The notes below the pieces were generated by a model, which was given only the letters and a program-made list of their open reading frames with translations, was not told where the DNA came from and did not search any database. A DNA stretch of 64,000 nucleotides from Xenopus tropicalis (lineage: Eukaryota > Chordata > Amphibia > Anura > Pipidae), in assembly GCF_000004195.4 (NCBI RefSeq), contig NC_030678.2, positions 58,249,378 through 58,313,377 on the forward strand, written 5' to 3'. The first letter of the stretch is position 1. Every line of letters starts with the position of its first letter. Of the stretch, positions 22,750 through 32,151 are shown in pieces. The position numbers were made by a program, and so were the translations under genes.

Positions 22750-22860
22750 CTGACCCCCTATGTAGCAACCATCCAAACCGAAATATGATTTTATTAATAT
22801 GTGTATATTAATAAAATCATGGTTGGTGATTGGATGGATGGTTGCTACATAGGGGGTCAG
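22750..22860. repeat. 111-bp near-perfect hairpin
   Basis: A 26-bp left arm beginning CTGACCCCCTATGTAGCAAC is perfectly complementary to the right arm ending 'gttgctacatagggggtcag'. The inner arms 'gattttattaatat' and 'atattaataaaatc' also pair. It abuts the CR1 fragment that starts at 22861. Confidence 0.93.
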
Positions 22861-23335
22861 TCTTCCCCTTTTCAGAGCCCTGGTAAGGCCCAATCTAGTA
22901 TATGCTGTTCAGCTGTTCAGTGCTCAAACGGGACATTATTCAATTAGGGTCCAGAGAAGGGCAACTAAGCTGGTAAAGGGTATGGAAAGTCTTAGTTATG
23001 AAGAAAGACTGGCCAAGTTGGGTCTGTTTACACTGGAGAAGAAGCGCTTAAGAAGTGACATGATAACTATGTATATATAAGGGGTCATATAATAACCTTT
23101 CTAATGTTTTATTTACCAGTAGGTCCTTCCAACGGACACGAGGGCACCCACTCCAATTGCCATCTTGGAGTCAGGAAGGAATTTTTTCCCCTCTGTGGCA
23201 AATTAGAGAGGCTTTAGATGGGATTTTTTGCCTTCCTCTGGATCAGCTAGAAGTTAGGCAGGTTATATATATGGTTGAACGTGATGGACGTATGTCTTTT
23301 TTCAACCTAACTTACTATGTTACTATGTTACTATA
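22861..23335 (+). mobile_element. CR1 LINE 3' end
   Basis: Encodes decayed CR1 reverse-transcriptase C-terminal words (RVQRRATKLVKG-like, SYEERLAKLGLFTLEK), then the 3' UTR with 'ttgccatcttggagtcagg', and ends in ACTATGTT repeats, the usual CR1 tail. It matches the 31050-31797 copy but lacks the middle part. 5'-truncated, as most CR1 copies are. Confidence 0.9.
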
Positions 23336-23594
23336 TGAAACAAAGCAGGCAGAACCTACACTCACACACTATACATTTATTGTTTGGATAAGTACAAATA
23401 TTGGCCTCTCCTGGCCTGGGATAAACAGATTTGTGAACAAATAGGCATACCAAATAAATTATTCTGGGAAACAAAAACCTGTATAATAAAAAAGAAAATC
23501 AATGCCTTTTGATGTGTAAGGCCAGAAGTGGTCATTCTGTGCAAGACAGTTGTATATTTTCTTGAAGTACAGTAAAACAACCATAATTGTAAAA

Positions 23595-23996
23595 TTGTTA
23601 ACTTTTAGTATGTTATAGAAGTGACAATTTATTTTTTTATTATTTGCCTTCTTCTTCTGACTCTTTCCAGCTTTCAGATGGGGACCACTGACCCTGCATC
23701 CCATAAACTATTGGTCTGTGAGGCTACAATACTATTGTTATTTTTTATTATTTATCTGTCTAGTCAGGCTCTCTCCTATTCATATTCCAGTCTCACTTCC
23801 AAACAACTGCCTGGTTGCTAGGGTAATTTGGACCTTAGCAACCAGATAGCTGCTGAAATTCCAAACTGGAAAGGCAACAAACAAAAAGCTAAATAATTCA
23901 ATAAAAACATAAATAATACAAATGAAGACCAATTACAAATAGTCACAGAATATGACTGTCTACATCATACTAAAAGTAAATTTAAAGGTAAACAGC
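23595..23996. mobile_element. T2/Kolobok-like MITE (AACTTTTAGTATGTTATAG family), copy 1
   Basis: 'ttaacttttagtatgttatag' at the left pairs loosely with 'catactaaaagtaaatttaaagg' at the right. Inside are 'agctttcagatgggg' and 'tgcctggttgctagggtaatttgg', landmarks of a very common frog repeat. A second copy lies at 29925-30232. Confidence 0.75.
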
Positions 23997-24599
23997 CCTA
24001 TTAAGTACCTCTCAGATTTAGCAGTACTAATTGTAAATGAAATCCTCAGAACTGTAAAACATAAATGGCATTTTTTGTCTATTAATGCATGCTCTCTTCC
24101 ACAATATTCACAATATACACAAATTTTCTCTACACTGCTGTGGGTGCATAATGATTCTTGTGGTAAAGGACACATTCATTCACCCCAATTTACTATGGTA
24201 GTATGTTTTTTTCTGTATGTGGATTAGTGTATGTATTTTCATTGGTATGCCATTTGTGTATAGAGGAGATGTGTGACACATGTTGCCTCTTGCCTTAGTT
24301 ATCTGATTAGCTTTAGTTAACTACGAGTATAAACCACTCATAAAGGGCCCTGTTGTATGAACAGTGTAGGATCATTAAAACAATTGCTGGCACATTTTTT
24401 TTATTGCAAATGAGAAAAAATATATTTTTGGAAAAATCATATTCCTTTTCATCATGGCATATTTAAAAGTATTATATTTGCAATAGCTGACTATGGAAAA
24501 TAAAGGAAGATGTTTATTGAACAATACTACTTCAAAATGCAACCCTGATGTTGCTGGACTACCCAGCATGCTTTAAAATATGTTAAAAGCACACTTTTT

Positions 24600-24618
24600 T
24601 TTTGGGGGGGGGGGTTAC
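24600..24618. repeat. T-run followed by G-run
   Basis: A T9-10 tract passes directly into a run of about ten G. Low-complexity only. Confidence 0.7.
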
Positions 24619-24791
24619 CAGCAATTCCCATGGAAGGGTATTTGAGGTGTGTTGCCTGTACAATTTCTTGCACTCCAGTGGTTTTTCCTAGGTCTATATG
24701 GGGTAGAATCAGCACCCCAACAACAGGTCTGGGGGTAGCCCGAGGGAACGGGGCACCCAATAAGGAAAGACACATTAATGCACTTACCAAG

Positions 24792-24976
24792 GGGTATATT
24801 TATCATGCTGTGTAAAAAGTGGAGTAAAACATTACCGCTGATGTAGGTCATAACAGCCAATCAGACGCTTTGCTGTGGTTTTCTAACTGTTGAAATCTAA
24901 TTGCTGATTAGTTGCCATGGGCAACATCACCGATAAGGCTTCACTCCACTTTTTACACACCATGATAAATATACCC
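24792..24976. mobile_element. MITE, GGGTATATTTATCATGCTGT family, copy 1
   Basis: The terminal repeats are long: GGGTATATTTATCATG...GTGTAAAAAGTGGAG is mirrored by 'ctccactttttacacaccatgataaatataccc'. Flanked by AAG on both sides (24789-24791, 24977-24979). A second copy is nested at 39270-39446. Confidence 0.9.
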
Positions 24977-24979
24977 AAG

Positions 24980-26033
24980 TGTAAGGGAACTGAAATGTTT
25001 TGTGCCTGGCCAAAATGTTATGCCATAAAGTCCCAAGTCCTAGATGCTGTATTCAGCAAACCCTTCCAACCTCAACTAAAATAAATCAACAATTTCACTG
25101 AACTCCAATAGATTGAGCAGGGTTGCTGGTCTTAATTTTTATTTCTGGAACAAGGCAGATAATACCCTAAAATATACACTAGATGTCAGTGTCTATCCAG
25201 AATACACATGCAAAAAACAGAACAGAGTTCCATGTGTGATAAAATGAGTTTTACAGGAATCTTTTTAAAATGAAAGAATTATTTCCAGATTTACTTAAAA
25301 AAACAGTATATTTTATTGGCAGATAGAGAAGGAGCGGACAAGGTGCATCAGCATAATGGATCCAAAATATATCAATGACATTTTTAAAATTTCATTCCAG
25401 CTTGGTACCTGAGGTAGGACTAGAACCAGAGCACTAGAAAGTGGACTAGATAGTGAGGGATATATTTTTACGTTATGCTGCAGTTCTTCTGTTGTTCTAG
25501 TCTTTTTCAGCACACTTTCTATTCCCCTTATTGCTCCTCTTTACGAATACAATACTTCACTGCTACTATTATTTGTGACACTTGTTATTCCTCCTCATCG
25601 CCCTGTTCCTTCCTGATGATTTCTGAAGCTAACAGTGCACCAGCTGTGCCCTCTGCCATACTTCTCCCTATGTAGGTAGCTCTCTTTCAGTCTAACGGCT
25701 GCTGCAGATTTAGCATGCCATCTGTCACTGTCTCTGTGTAAGCTTTCATGTGTCTGGCAAGCAATAAATAGATCACTCTTTTTGTTATATAACTTCATGA
25801 TTCAGTGTACTGTATATTGATTGAAAAATATTTTAAATTTTTGAATGTCTACTAACAGGATCACAACTGCCATGCTTGCTTTTTATTTCTTGTGTTAGAG
25901 TAAATGTGTATATTAAGCTGAATTATACAGTGTTTTATTTACACTGTGCAAGGGATTATATTAAATATCATTATTTCATTGATATTTAGTATTTATATAG
26001 GGGTGATGTAAAAAAAAGTTTCAACATTAACAC
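24980..26033. other. Intergenic, no gene seen
   Basis: No supported coding sequence or repeat ends. A pyrimidine-rich stretch near 25480-25560 precedes an open frame that shows no family motif. Confidence 0.5.
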
Positions 26034-26037
26034 CTAG

Positions 26038-26270
26038 GGGCCGATTTATTAAAACACGAGTTCGAATCCCGAATGGGAAAAATTTGGATTGGATACGATA
26101 ACTTCTGAAGATCACAAATATCACGAAAATGCTTATGAAAAAATCGTATTAGTCACGATAATATGATATTGGCGATCCGAAAGTCACGAAACTTTCGTAC
26201 CGAATGATTGTAAACAGCGAAAATACGCTTGGAGTGTTTGAGAGCGTTCGTAGATTAGTAAGTATGCCCC
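26038..26270. mobile_element. Foldback MITE (GGGGCACATTTACTAA family), copy 2
   Basis: Left end 'gggccgatttattaaaacacgag', right end 'gattagtaagtatgcccc', flanked by CTAG on both sides (26034-26037, 26271-26274). The interior with 'cacgaaaatgctta' and 'aaaaaatcgtattagtcacgataat' closely follows the 13097 copy. Confidence 0.85.
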
Positions 26271-26274
26271 CTAG

Positions 26275-27130
26275 TCTAGTTATACGTAGCTGCATGTTTA
26301 ACTGCAGTTACTACTAGACCTGCCTAATAATATATAGAATTATGCCTAATAATTATAGAAGAGTGCAGCAGCAACAGATCTAGCCTATAATGATTCACAA
26401 TATGTATCACACAATACAGTGTTTTTTTCCTAGAATTCCAACTTATTTGTGAAAATCTGTCAGAACTCAATGGCACAAATGTTTAAACGTGTAACTGAAT
26501 TTTCTTCTTTATACAACTTGTACTGTTCTTTAAGTATATGGTAATTAGTGATGCTGAGCAAGTGACAGACTCAAGTGTCAGTCTGCAAACCATATGCTGC
26601 AAGCAGGTAAGATACTTCATCTAATAAAAGACAATAAGTTTGCCCATATTGGTTACCCATAGTAGCCAATAATATGATTGTTGCAGAGCTATGTATTTGG
26701 ATGTTTTGAACAAGGTATGAACACTTTGAAAACAGAGTTGTGCAGCAGTTACTTAACCCATGAACCACATACCCTTTTGTTTTTACGGGCAGCAGTAATG
26801 TCATCATTTGACAGTGGCAGGTTTTGAGAAGAGGAGGGCTGGGGTTGGGCCATTTTATTCTCTTTATAATGATTGTATACAAAAGCATTCAGTTTTGTAC
26901 TGTAGTACAAAACATGCTACATTTTACATGATAAAAATGTAATAAATACATTCATGTTGCTCTCAAAAAATGCACTTACTTGCATTTAAGAACACATACA
27001 AATGTAATATATTGGTATACATTTTTATGTATACAGCATACATCTGAATAGAGGCACATTTGATGATCTTATGTTATTGGCAGTTTGTGATTTGTTGAGC
27101 CAATCAGATAAGCCATAAATGCATTCCAAT
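26275..27130. other. Intergenic, no gene seen
   Basis: AT-rich non-coding sequence. The 105-codon minus-strand frame at 26571-26888 has no recognisable domain. Confidence 0.5.
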
Positions 27131-27141
27131 ATGAACTGAAG

Positions 27142-27510
27142 TTTTTTTTTTTAAATATTCTTTATTTTTTATTTTGAAACATTTAAATGAGGGATACAGA
27201 AGGGATGAAGGGGTGGGGGTAAAGAAGATTACTGGTTACATTAGGCTCATATACACATATCCAAGCATGACAATAAGTGCATATCTGTCTTAACATTTGC
27301 GCTATCTCAAGAACACATTCTTTCCCTTAGCATTTCTACCTCTCTTAATCAGTTCTGTTAGGGGATTTTAATTTAATAAAATCTATCCAAGGTTTCCAGA
27401 TTCTCCAATATTGTACACTCGTTTTGTGGAGAATGTGTGTGATCTCCTCCATTTTCCTTATGTCCTCCACTAGATTGATCCATTCGTTATATGATGGGGG
27501 AGTTGCTGAC
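27142..27510 (-). mobile_element. 5'-truncated L1 LINE with poly(A) and target duplication
   Basis: On the minus strand this reads IRKMEEITHILHKTSVQYW and WRIWKPWIDFI, the last residues of L1-type ORF2. A short 3' UTR, an AATAAA and a poly(A) tail follow (the poly-T at 27142). The flanks ATGAACTGAAG at 27131-27141 and 27511-27521 are an 11-bp target duplication. Only the last few hundred bases of the LINE were inserted. Confidence 0.92.
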
Positions 27511-27521
27511 ATGAACTGAAG

Positions 27522-28201
27522 TTTAAGTAAGTTTAAGTAAATTCAAGTAAGATATGAATTTAATCTGAAAAAGAACAAAGATTAATTGAGGTGCAGTCAA
27601 GAGAATCAATGTGGGTGACTGGTTATAATGATACACTTCATGCTCATCAAACACTAAATTTACCACATTGTAATCTTGTGAATCAAGCCCCTCCCTATTT
27701 AAGTGTCATTTGCACGCACTTTCAGAACACTAAATATGAGAGGGTTGTTTCTCCAAGCCCATTACCTTTCATGCACACATTCTTGCCTGCCTCACTCTAT
27801 CGTTTCCCCAGCTCAGTTTATTCTCTATAAAATTCAGATTAGTCAAATTTCACTCTTACATGCTGTAAGCCCTGCCAAACGAAATAATAATAAAAGAGAG
27901 GGAAATAAAGGCACTCTACATACATGAAATCAGACCCAATATTCTCAGGGGAGTTTAACAGGTTTCTATTTCATGTAGCAGCGTTTGGACTTTTGGAGCT
28001 GTTGCTAGAGCAGCCATTGATACTCGGGAAAATACTGTAGAATCCTGTAAAATGCAGATCTGAAAACATGATCCACTTTAAGTAATGCTTTAGATGAGCA
28101 CAAGTACCTAAAGTATCTGAATTAATGCATCATCATTACCCTACTAGTATATACAGGCTATTGATTTATTAGTGCATTTGGTTCTTAATTGGATTCTTAT
28201 A
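27522..28201. other. Intergenic, no gene seen
   Basis: Short GTTTAAGTAA repeats at about 27521-27549, then AT-rich DNA without a supported exon. Confidence 0.5.
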
Positions 28202-29912
28202 TACAGGTATGGGACCAGTTGGTGGTAGCAGGAATTCTGCTTAAACTGCGCATTTGCAAGCAGGGTCCATGTCGGCTGTGACACCTGAAGACTGTTCGAC
28301 AAAGAGTTTGTCACCAAGATTCAAGGAGTTAAACTAGAGGCAGAAGAAACTATGGTATCATATGATGTCACTTCACTGTTCACATGTATACCTACCACAG
28401 AGGCTACTGAGACTGTAAGAAATCGTCTGCAGAAAGATAACACCCTCAGCAGCAGAACGAAACTCAGTCCCAACCAAGTATGTTTATTGTTAGATTTGTG
28501 CCTTAACACCACATACTTCAAATACAAGGACCAATTTTACAGGCAAAAACATGGCTGTGCAATGGGTTCACCAGTTTCTCCCATTGTAGCAAATTTGTAT
28601 ATGGAGGAAGTGGAAAGGAAGGCCCTACTCACATTCAATGGAACTACACCAAGTCACTGGTTCAGGTATGTAGATGACACTTGGGTTAAAATCAGATCCA
28701 ACAAAGTGGTGGCCTTTTCAGAACACATTAACTCAGTGGACAACAACATCAAGTTCACAAGGGAGGATGTCCATGAGAACAAACTTGCTTTTTTGGACTG
28801 TTTGATATCCATTCAAGAGGGGGGTATCTTGAAAACAGAAGTATACAGGAAACCCACTCACACGGATCAATATCTGTTGTTCGATTCCCACCATCCACTG
28901 GAACACAAACTGGGTGTCATTAGAACTCTACACCACAGGGCGGAAAGTGTGACAACTGATACAGAGTCCAAGGACAAGGAATGTAAACATCTCAGAGGAG
29001 CACTGAAAGCTTGTGGCTACCCAGACTGGGCCTTTGTCAAAACAACTAAGCCCAGCAGGAACACCAAAAGGAATAACCGTCCTGAGGCAGAGAGAAGGCG
29101 CAATATAGTCATCCCATATGTAGCAGGAGTGTCGAAGATTTTCAACAAACACCACATCCCTGTGTTTTTCAAACCTAGCAACACACTGAGACAAAAACTT
29201 GTACACCCAAAGGATCCAACACCAAAGGAAAAACAAAGCAATGTTGTATACGCAGTCCAGTGTAGCGAGGAGTGCACAGACCTTTACATTGGTGAGACAA
29301 AGCAACTGCTCTCCAAGCTAATGGCTCAGCATAGGAGGGCGAACACTACAGGCCAGGACTCTGCTGTATTTCTACACCTAAAAGACAAGGGACAATCCTT
29401 TGAAAATAGCAACGTCCAAATTTTGGACAAAGAAGACCGCTGGTTTGAAAGAGGTGTAAAAGAGGCCATTCATGTCAAAGTGGAGAAACCATCCCTTAAC
29501 AGAGGCGAGGGACTTCGACACCATCTGTCTGCTACATACAATGCTGTTCTTACATCTGTACCCCGGCAGTTTCAGAACTCTTCACACATCCATTCATGCA
29601 ACTCTAACAAGTAACACCTGTTTGAAGAGTTGCATGATACTTTGGTAATCCTTTCAAAGTAACTCCACAGCATTCACACCTCTGTGAGTTTCAGATGTCA
29701 CCTTTCTGAAGAGTTACATAGTGCCATTGTGATTGGATTAGTGGAAGAGTATATATGCTGAGGACTTCCCATACCAGTCAGTTGAACTGAAGAAGCTGCT
29801 CGGATGAGTAGTGAAACATCTTCAATGATTACCAAACAAGTCCAGTTGCTTTAGATTTATTTATACTAGATATACCATGACCTGGATGAATGAAAATCTT
29901 CATAGACATTAT
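28202..29912 (+). mobile_element. Penelope-like element, 5'-truncated
   Basis: Contains a long open frame for reverse transcriptase palm plus GIY-YIG endonuclease, then a 3' UTR ending 'gaaacatcttcaatgattacc' and 'tgacctggatgaatgaaaatctt', typical of vertebrate Penelope tails. The first 15 bases TACAGGTATGGGACC are not Penelope but the terminus of the foldback MITE family, so the true 5' limit is about 28217. Confidence 0.88.
28289..29614 (+). CDS. Penelope-type reverse transcriptase/GIY-YIG protein, N-truncated
   Basis: Penelope proteins copy element RNA at a nick made by their own endonuclease. The frame is open from 28289 (stop TGA at 28286-28288); the first Met is at 28352. Counting from it: VSYDVTSLFTCIP (2-14) and GCAMGSPVSPIVANLY (68-83) are palm motifs, YVDD (106-109) is the catalytic motif, and LAFLD..I and EVYRKPTHTDQYL follow. 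The linker is basic (235-252). The GIY-YIG domain has SNVVY (296-300), Cys304 and Cys308, YIG (312-314), AQHRR (325-329) and a Glu in RGVKEAI (367-373). At the usual catalytic Arg before AQH there appears to be Leu (SKLMAQH), which would weaken cutting. The fingers and motifs upstream of the palm are missing, so this is a fragment, not a host gene. Long integrity suggests a fairly recent copy. Confidence 0.88.
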   Translation, partial: RLFDKEFVTKIQGVKLEAEETMVSYDVTSLFTCIPTTEATETVRNRLQKDNTLSSRTKLSPNQVCLLLDLCLNTTYFKYKDQFYRQKHGCAMGSPVSPIVANLYMEEVERKALLTFNGTTPSHWFRYVDDTWVKIRSNKVVAFSEHINSVDNNIKFTREDVHENKLAFLDCLISIQEGGILKTEVYRKPTHTDQYLLFDSHHPLEHKLGVIRTLHHRAESVTTDTESKDKECKHLRGALKACGYPDWAFVKTTKPSRNTKRNNRPEAERRRNIVIPYVAGVSKIFNKHHIPVFFKPSNTLRQKLVHPKDPTPKEKQSNVVYAVQCSEECTDLYIGETKQLLSKLMAQHRRANTTGQDSAVFLHLKDKGQSFENSNVQILDKEDRWFERGVKEAIHVKVEKPSLNRGEGLRHHLSATYNAVLTSVPRQFQNSSHIHSCNSNK

Positions 29913-29924
29913 TACAGCAAGTTT

Positions 29925-30232
29925 TTCACTGGTCTTCATTATGTGTTTCTTATAATTTTTGATCTATTTGCCTTTTTCTTCTAACTCTTTCAAGCTTTGA
30001 AATGAGGGTCATTATTGCTTTGTAAGGCTACAGTTTTATTTTTATTGTTATTTTCATAACTTGTTTTTCTGTTTAGTTCCTCTCTCATTTACCATCCTCT
30101 CATTCAAACTGATCCTTGATCACTAAGGTAATTTGGAACCTAGTAATCAGAAAGCTTCTGAACTTCAAACAACTGAAGTGGAATAACTAAAAAACTACAA
30201 GTAATAAAAAAATAAAGTTAACTCAAAGGTGA
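29925..30232. mobile_element. T2/Kolobok-like MITE, copy 2 (diverged)
   Basis: Shares 'ctttcaagctttgaaatgagg', 'gtaaggctacag' and 'cactaaggtaatttggaacctag' with the 23595 copy and ends near 'aactcaaaggtgaacaactcc'. It directly follows the Penelope tail. Confidence 0.65.
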
Positions 30233-30555
30233 ACAACTCCTTTATCTTTAATTTGTAAACAGGTTTATTTCCTTTTAGAGTAACATAGCAGTTAAGAGAA
30301 AACAAAACTCAAGTGTTGGCATTAGAAGCTATAACTGGCAGGTTCAGAAGGGACAGTAACTTTTACAATTACTTACAAAAGCAGCTCTATAATTGAAAGG
30401 AGATTCTATAGGTAACTGTAAATGTACATATTTTGAAGAGTATTTTTTTGTGTCCGTATCACTGTAAGGCAAGCTTTGCATTACCTTAATCTTGTTTATA
30501 TGCCAGAATGGGAGTGCTGATGCCCATGCTCATGCATAGGATACACAATTATAGG

Positions 30556-30911
30556 TGCGAGGAGGAAGGGGGAATGAGAGGACTGCAGTTATAGAAAATG
30601 GAAAATAAAAGTAACTGTCTGGTATGGATTTTTTAGTAAAAAAAATAATTTGAGTGTTGTGTTTAATTTGACTTTTATTATGTAGCTTATGTCTGGGTGA
30701 CTGGTCACCTTTAAGAGCTAGTTTCAGTAGCCGTGCGAGGAGGAAGGGGGAATGAGAGGACTGCAGTTATAGAAAATGGAAAATAAAAGTAACTGTCTGG
30801 TATGGATTTTTTAGTAAAAAAAATAATTTGAGTGTTGTGTTTAATTTGACTTTTATTATGTAGCTTATGTCTGGGTGACTGGTCACCTTTAAGAGCTAGT
30901 TTCAGTAGCCG
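30556..30911 (+). repeat. Perfect 178-bp tandem duplication
   Basis: The unit 30556-30733, starting TGCGAGGAGGAAGGGGGAAT, is repeated at 30734-30911 with no difference that I can see. Either a very recent duplication or an assembly artefact. Confidence 0.95.
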
Positions 30912-31033
30912 TGTATTTTCTTACTTGCTAAAAAGCCATCCAACCTTTTCGCAACCTAATGTACCTGCCAGTACAACCACACCAAGGAGTGAATTCTACA
31001 ACTTCATAAGCTCTCACTGTAAAAAAAACCCTT

Positions 31034-31797
31034 GGCTGTAGCAAGCAATGCCAGGCAGCAGCTGCAAGGGCAAACAAGGTTTTGAGCTGTATTAAAAGGG
31101 GTATAGATTCACGGGAGGAGGGGGTTATTCTTCCCCTTTACAGAGCACTGGTAAGGCCCCATCTAGAATATGTTATTCAGTTTTGGTGTCCAGTGCTCAA
31201 ACGGGACATGATTGAGTTAGAGAGGGTCCAGAGAAGGGCAACTAAGCTGGTAAAGGGTATGGAATGTCTCAGTTATGAAGAAAGACTGGCCAAGTTGGGT
31301 CTGTTTACACTGGAGAAGAGGCGCTTATGAGGTGACATGATAACTAAGTATAAATAAACAGTATAATGGGAATCATATAATAACCTCTCTAATGTTTTAT
31401 TTACCAGTAGGTCCTTCCAACGGACACGAGGGCACCCACTCCGTTTAGAAGAAGGGAGGTTCCATTTAAATATTTGGAAAGGATTTTTTACTGTGAGAGC
31501 TGTGAAGTTGTGGAATTCTCTCCCCGAAATCAGTTGGATTCTTAGCAAGTGAGGGATTACAGGGTTATGGGAGATAGCTCTTTGTACAAGTTGATCCAGG
31601 GACTGGTCTGATTGCCATCTTGGAGTCAGGAAGGAATTTTTTCCCCTCTAAAGCAAATTAGAGAGGCTTCAGGTGGGGTTTTTTGCCTTCCTCTGGATCA
31701 ACTAGCAGTTAGGCAGGTTATATATAGGCATTATGGTTGAACGTGATGGACGTATGTCTTTCTTCAACCTAATTTACTATGTTACTATGTTACTAAA
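31034..31797 (+). mobile_element. CR1 LINE, reverse-transcriptase C terminus and 3' UTR
   Basis: An open stretch at about 31060-31326 encodes RANKVLSCIKRGI, SLVRPHLEY-like ALVRPHLEYVIQFW, then ELERVQRRATKLVKG and YEERLAKLGLFTLEKRRL, the end of the CR1 reverse transcriptase. After the stop come 'cagtaggtccttccaacgg', 'gccatcttggagtcagg' and an ACTATGTT-repeat tail. 5'-truncated. Confidence 0.92.
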
Positions 31798-32151
31798 TAT
31801 TAAGATGGACCCTATTTTCTTCTAATCTGAATAGATGCCCTATATACGTCTATGAAACAATATGCCGCACTCACAGAACTTATACGTGCAAAAAGAATCT
31901 TTTATTAACAAATGACTAACATTTCGGCTGACACAGCAGCCTTTTTCAAAGTGAATATGTGGCAAACTAATCCCCCTATTAAACCCAACAGTGGCGCCAA
32001 AACTGGTGTGACGTCATACACTGGGAGTGTATTTACATAAATAAACAAATATATAAACAAGCAAACAAAAATGAGATAGAATTAGGCAAAAAAGAAAGGT
32101 GAAAGTGAAGGGGTATATTAATGAAAGACACCCAGTGTGTAGAGTAGTGAG

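Noticed and set aside
26571..26888. 105-codon minus-strand frame
   Set aside because: No domain, no splice partners and composition like surrounding non-coding DNA.
17041..28201. A second host gene downstream of dynlt3 (for example a cybb- or sytl5-like exon, expected from mammalian synteny)
   Set aside because: I found no open segment with AG/GT borders and recognisable motifs. A translated search against vertebrate proteins would settle it.
28352..29614. 420-codon frame as a host gene
   Set aside because: It has reverse transcriptase and GIY-YIG motifs and a Penelope tail, and a broken relative lies at 12840-13510. It is a mobile element.
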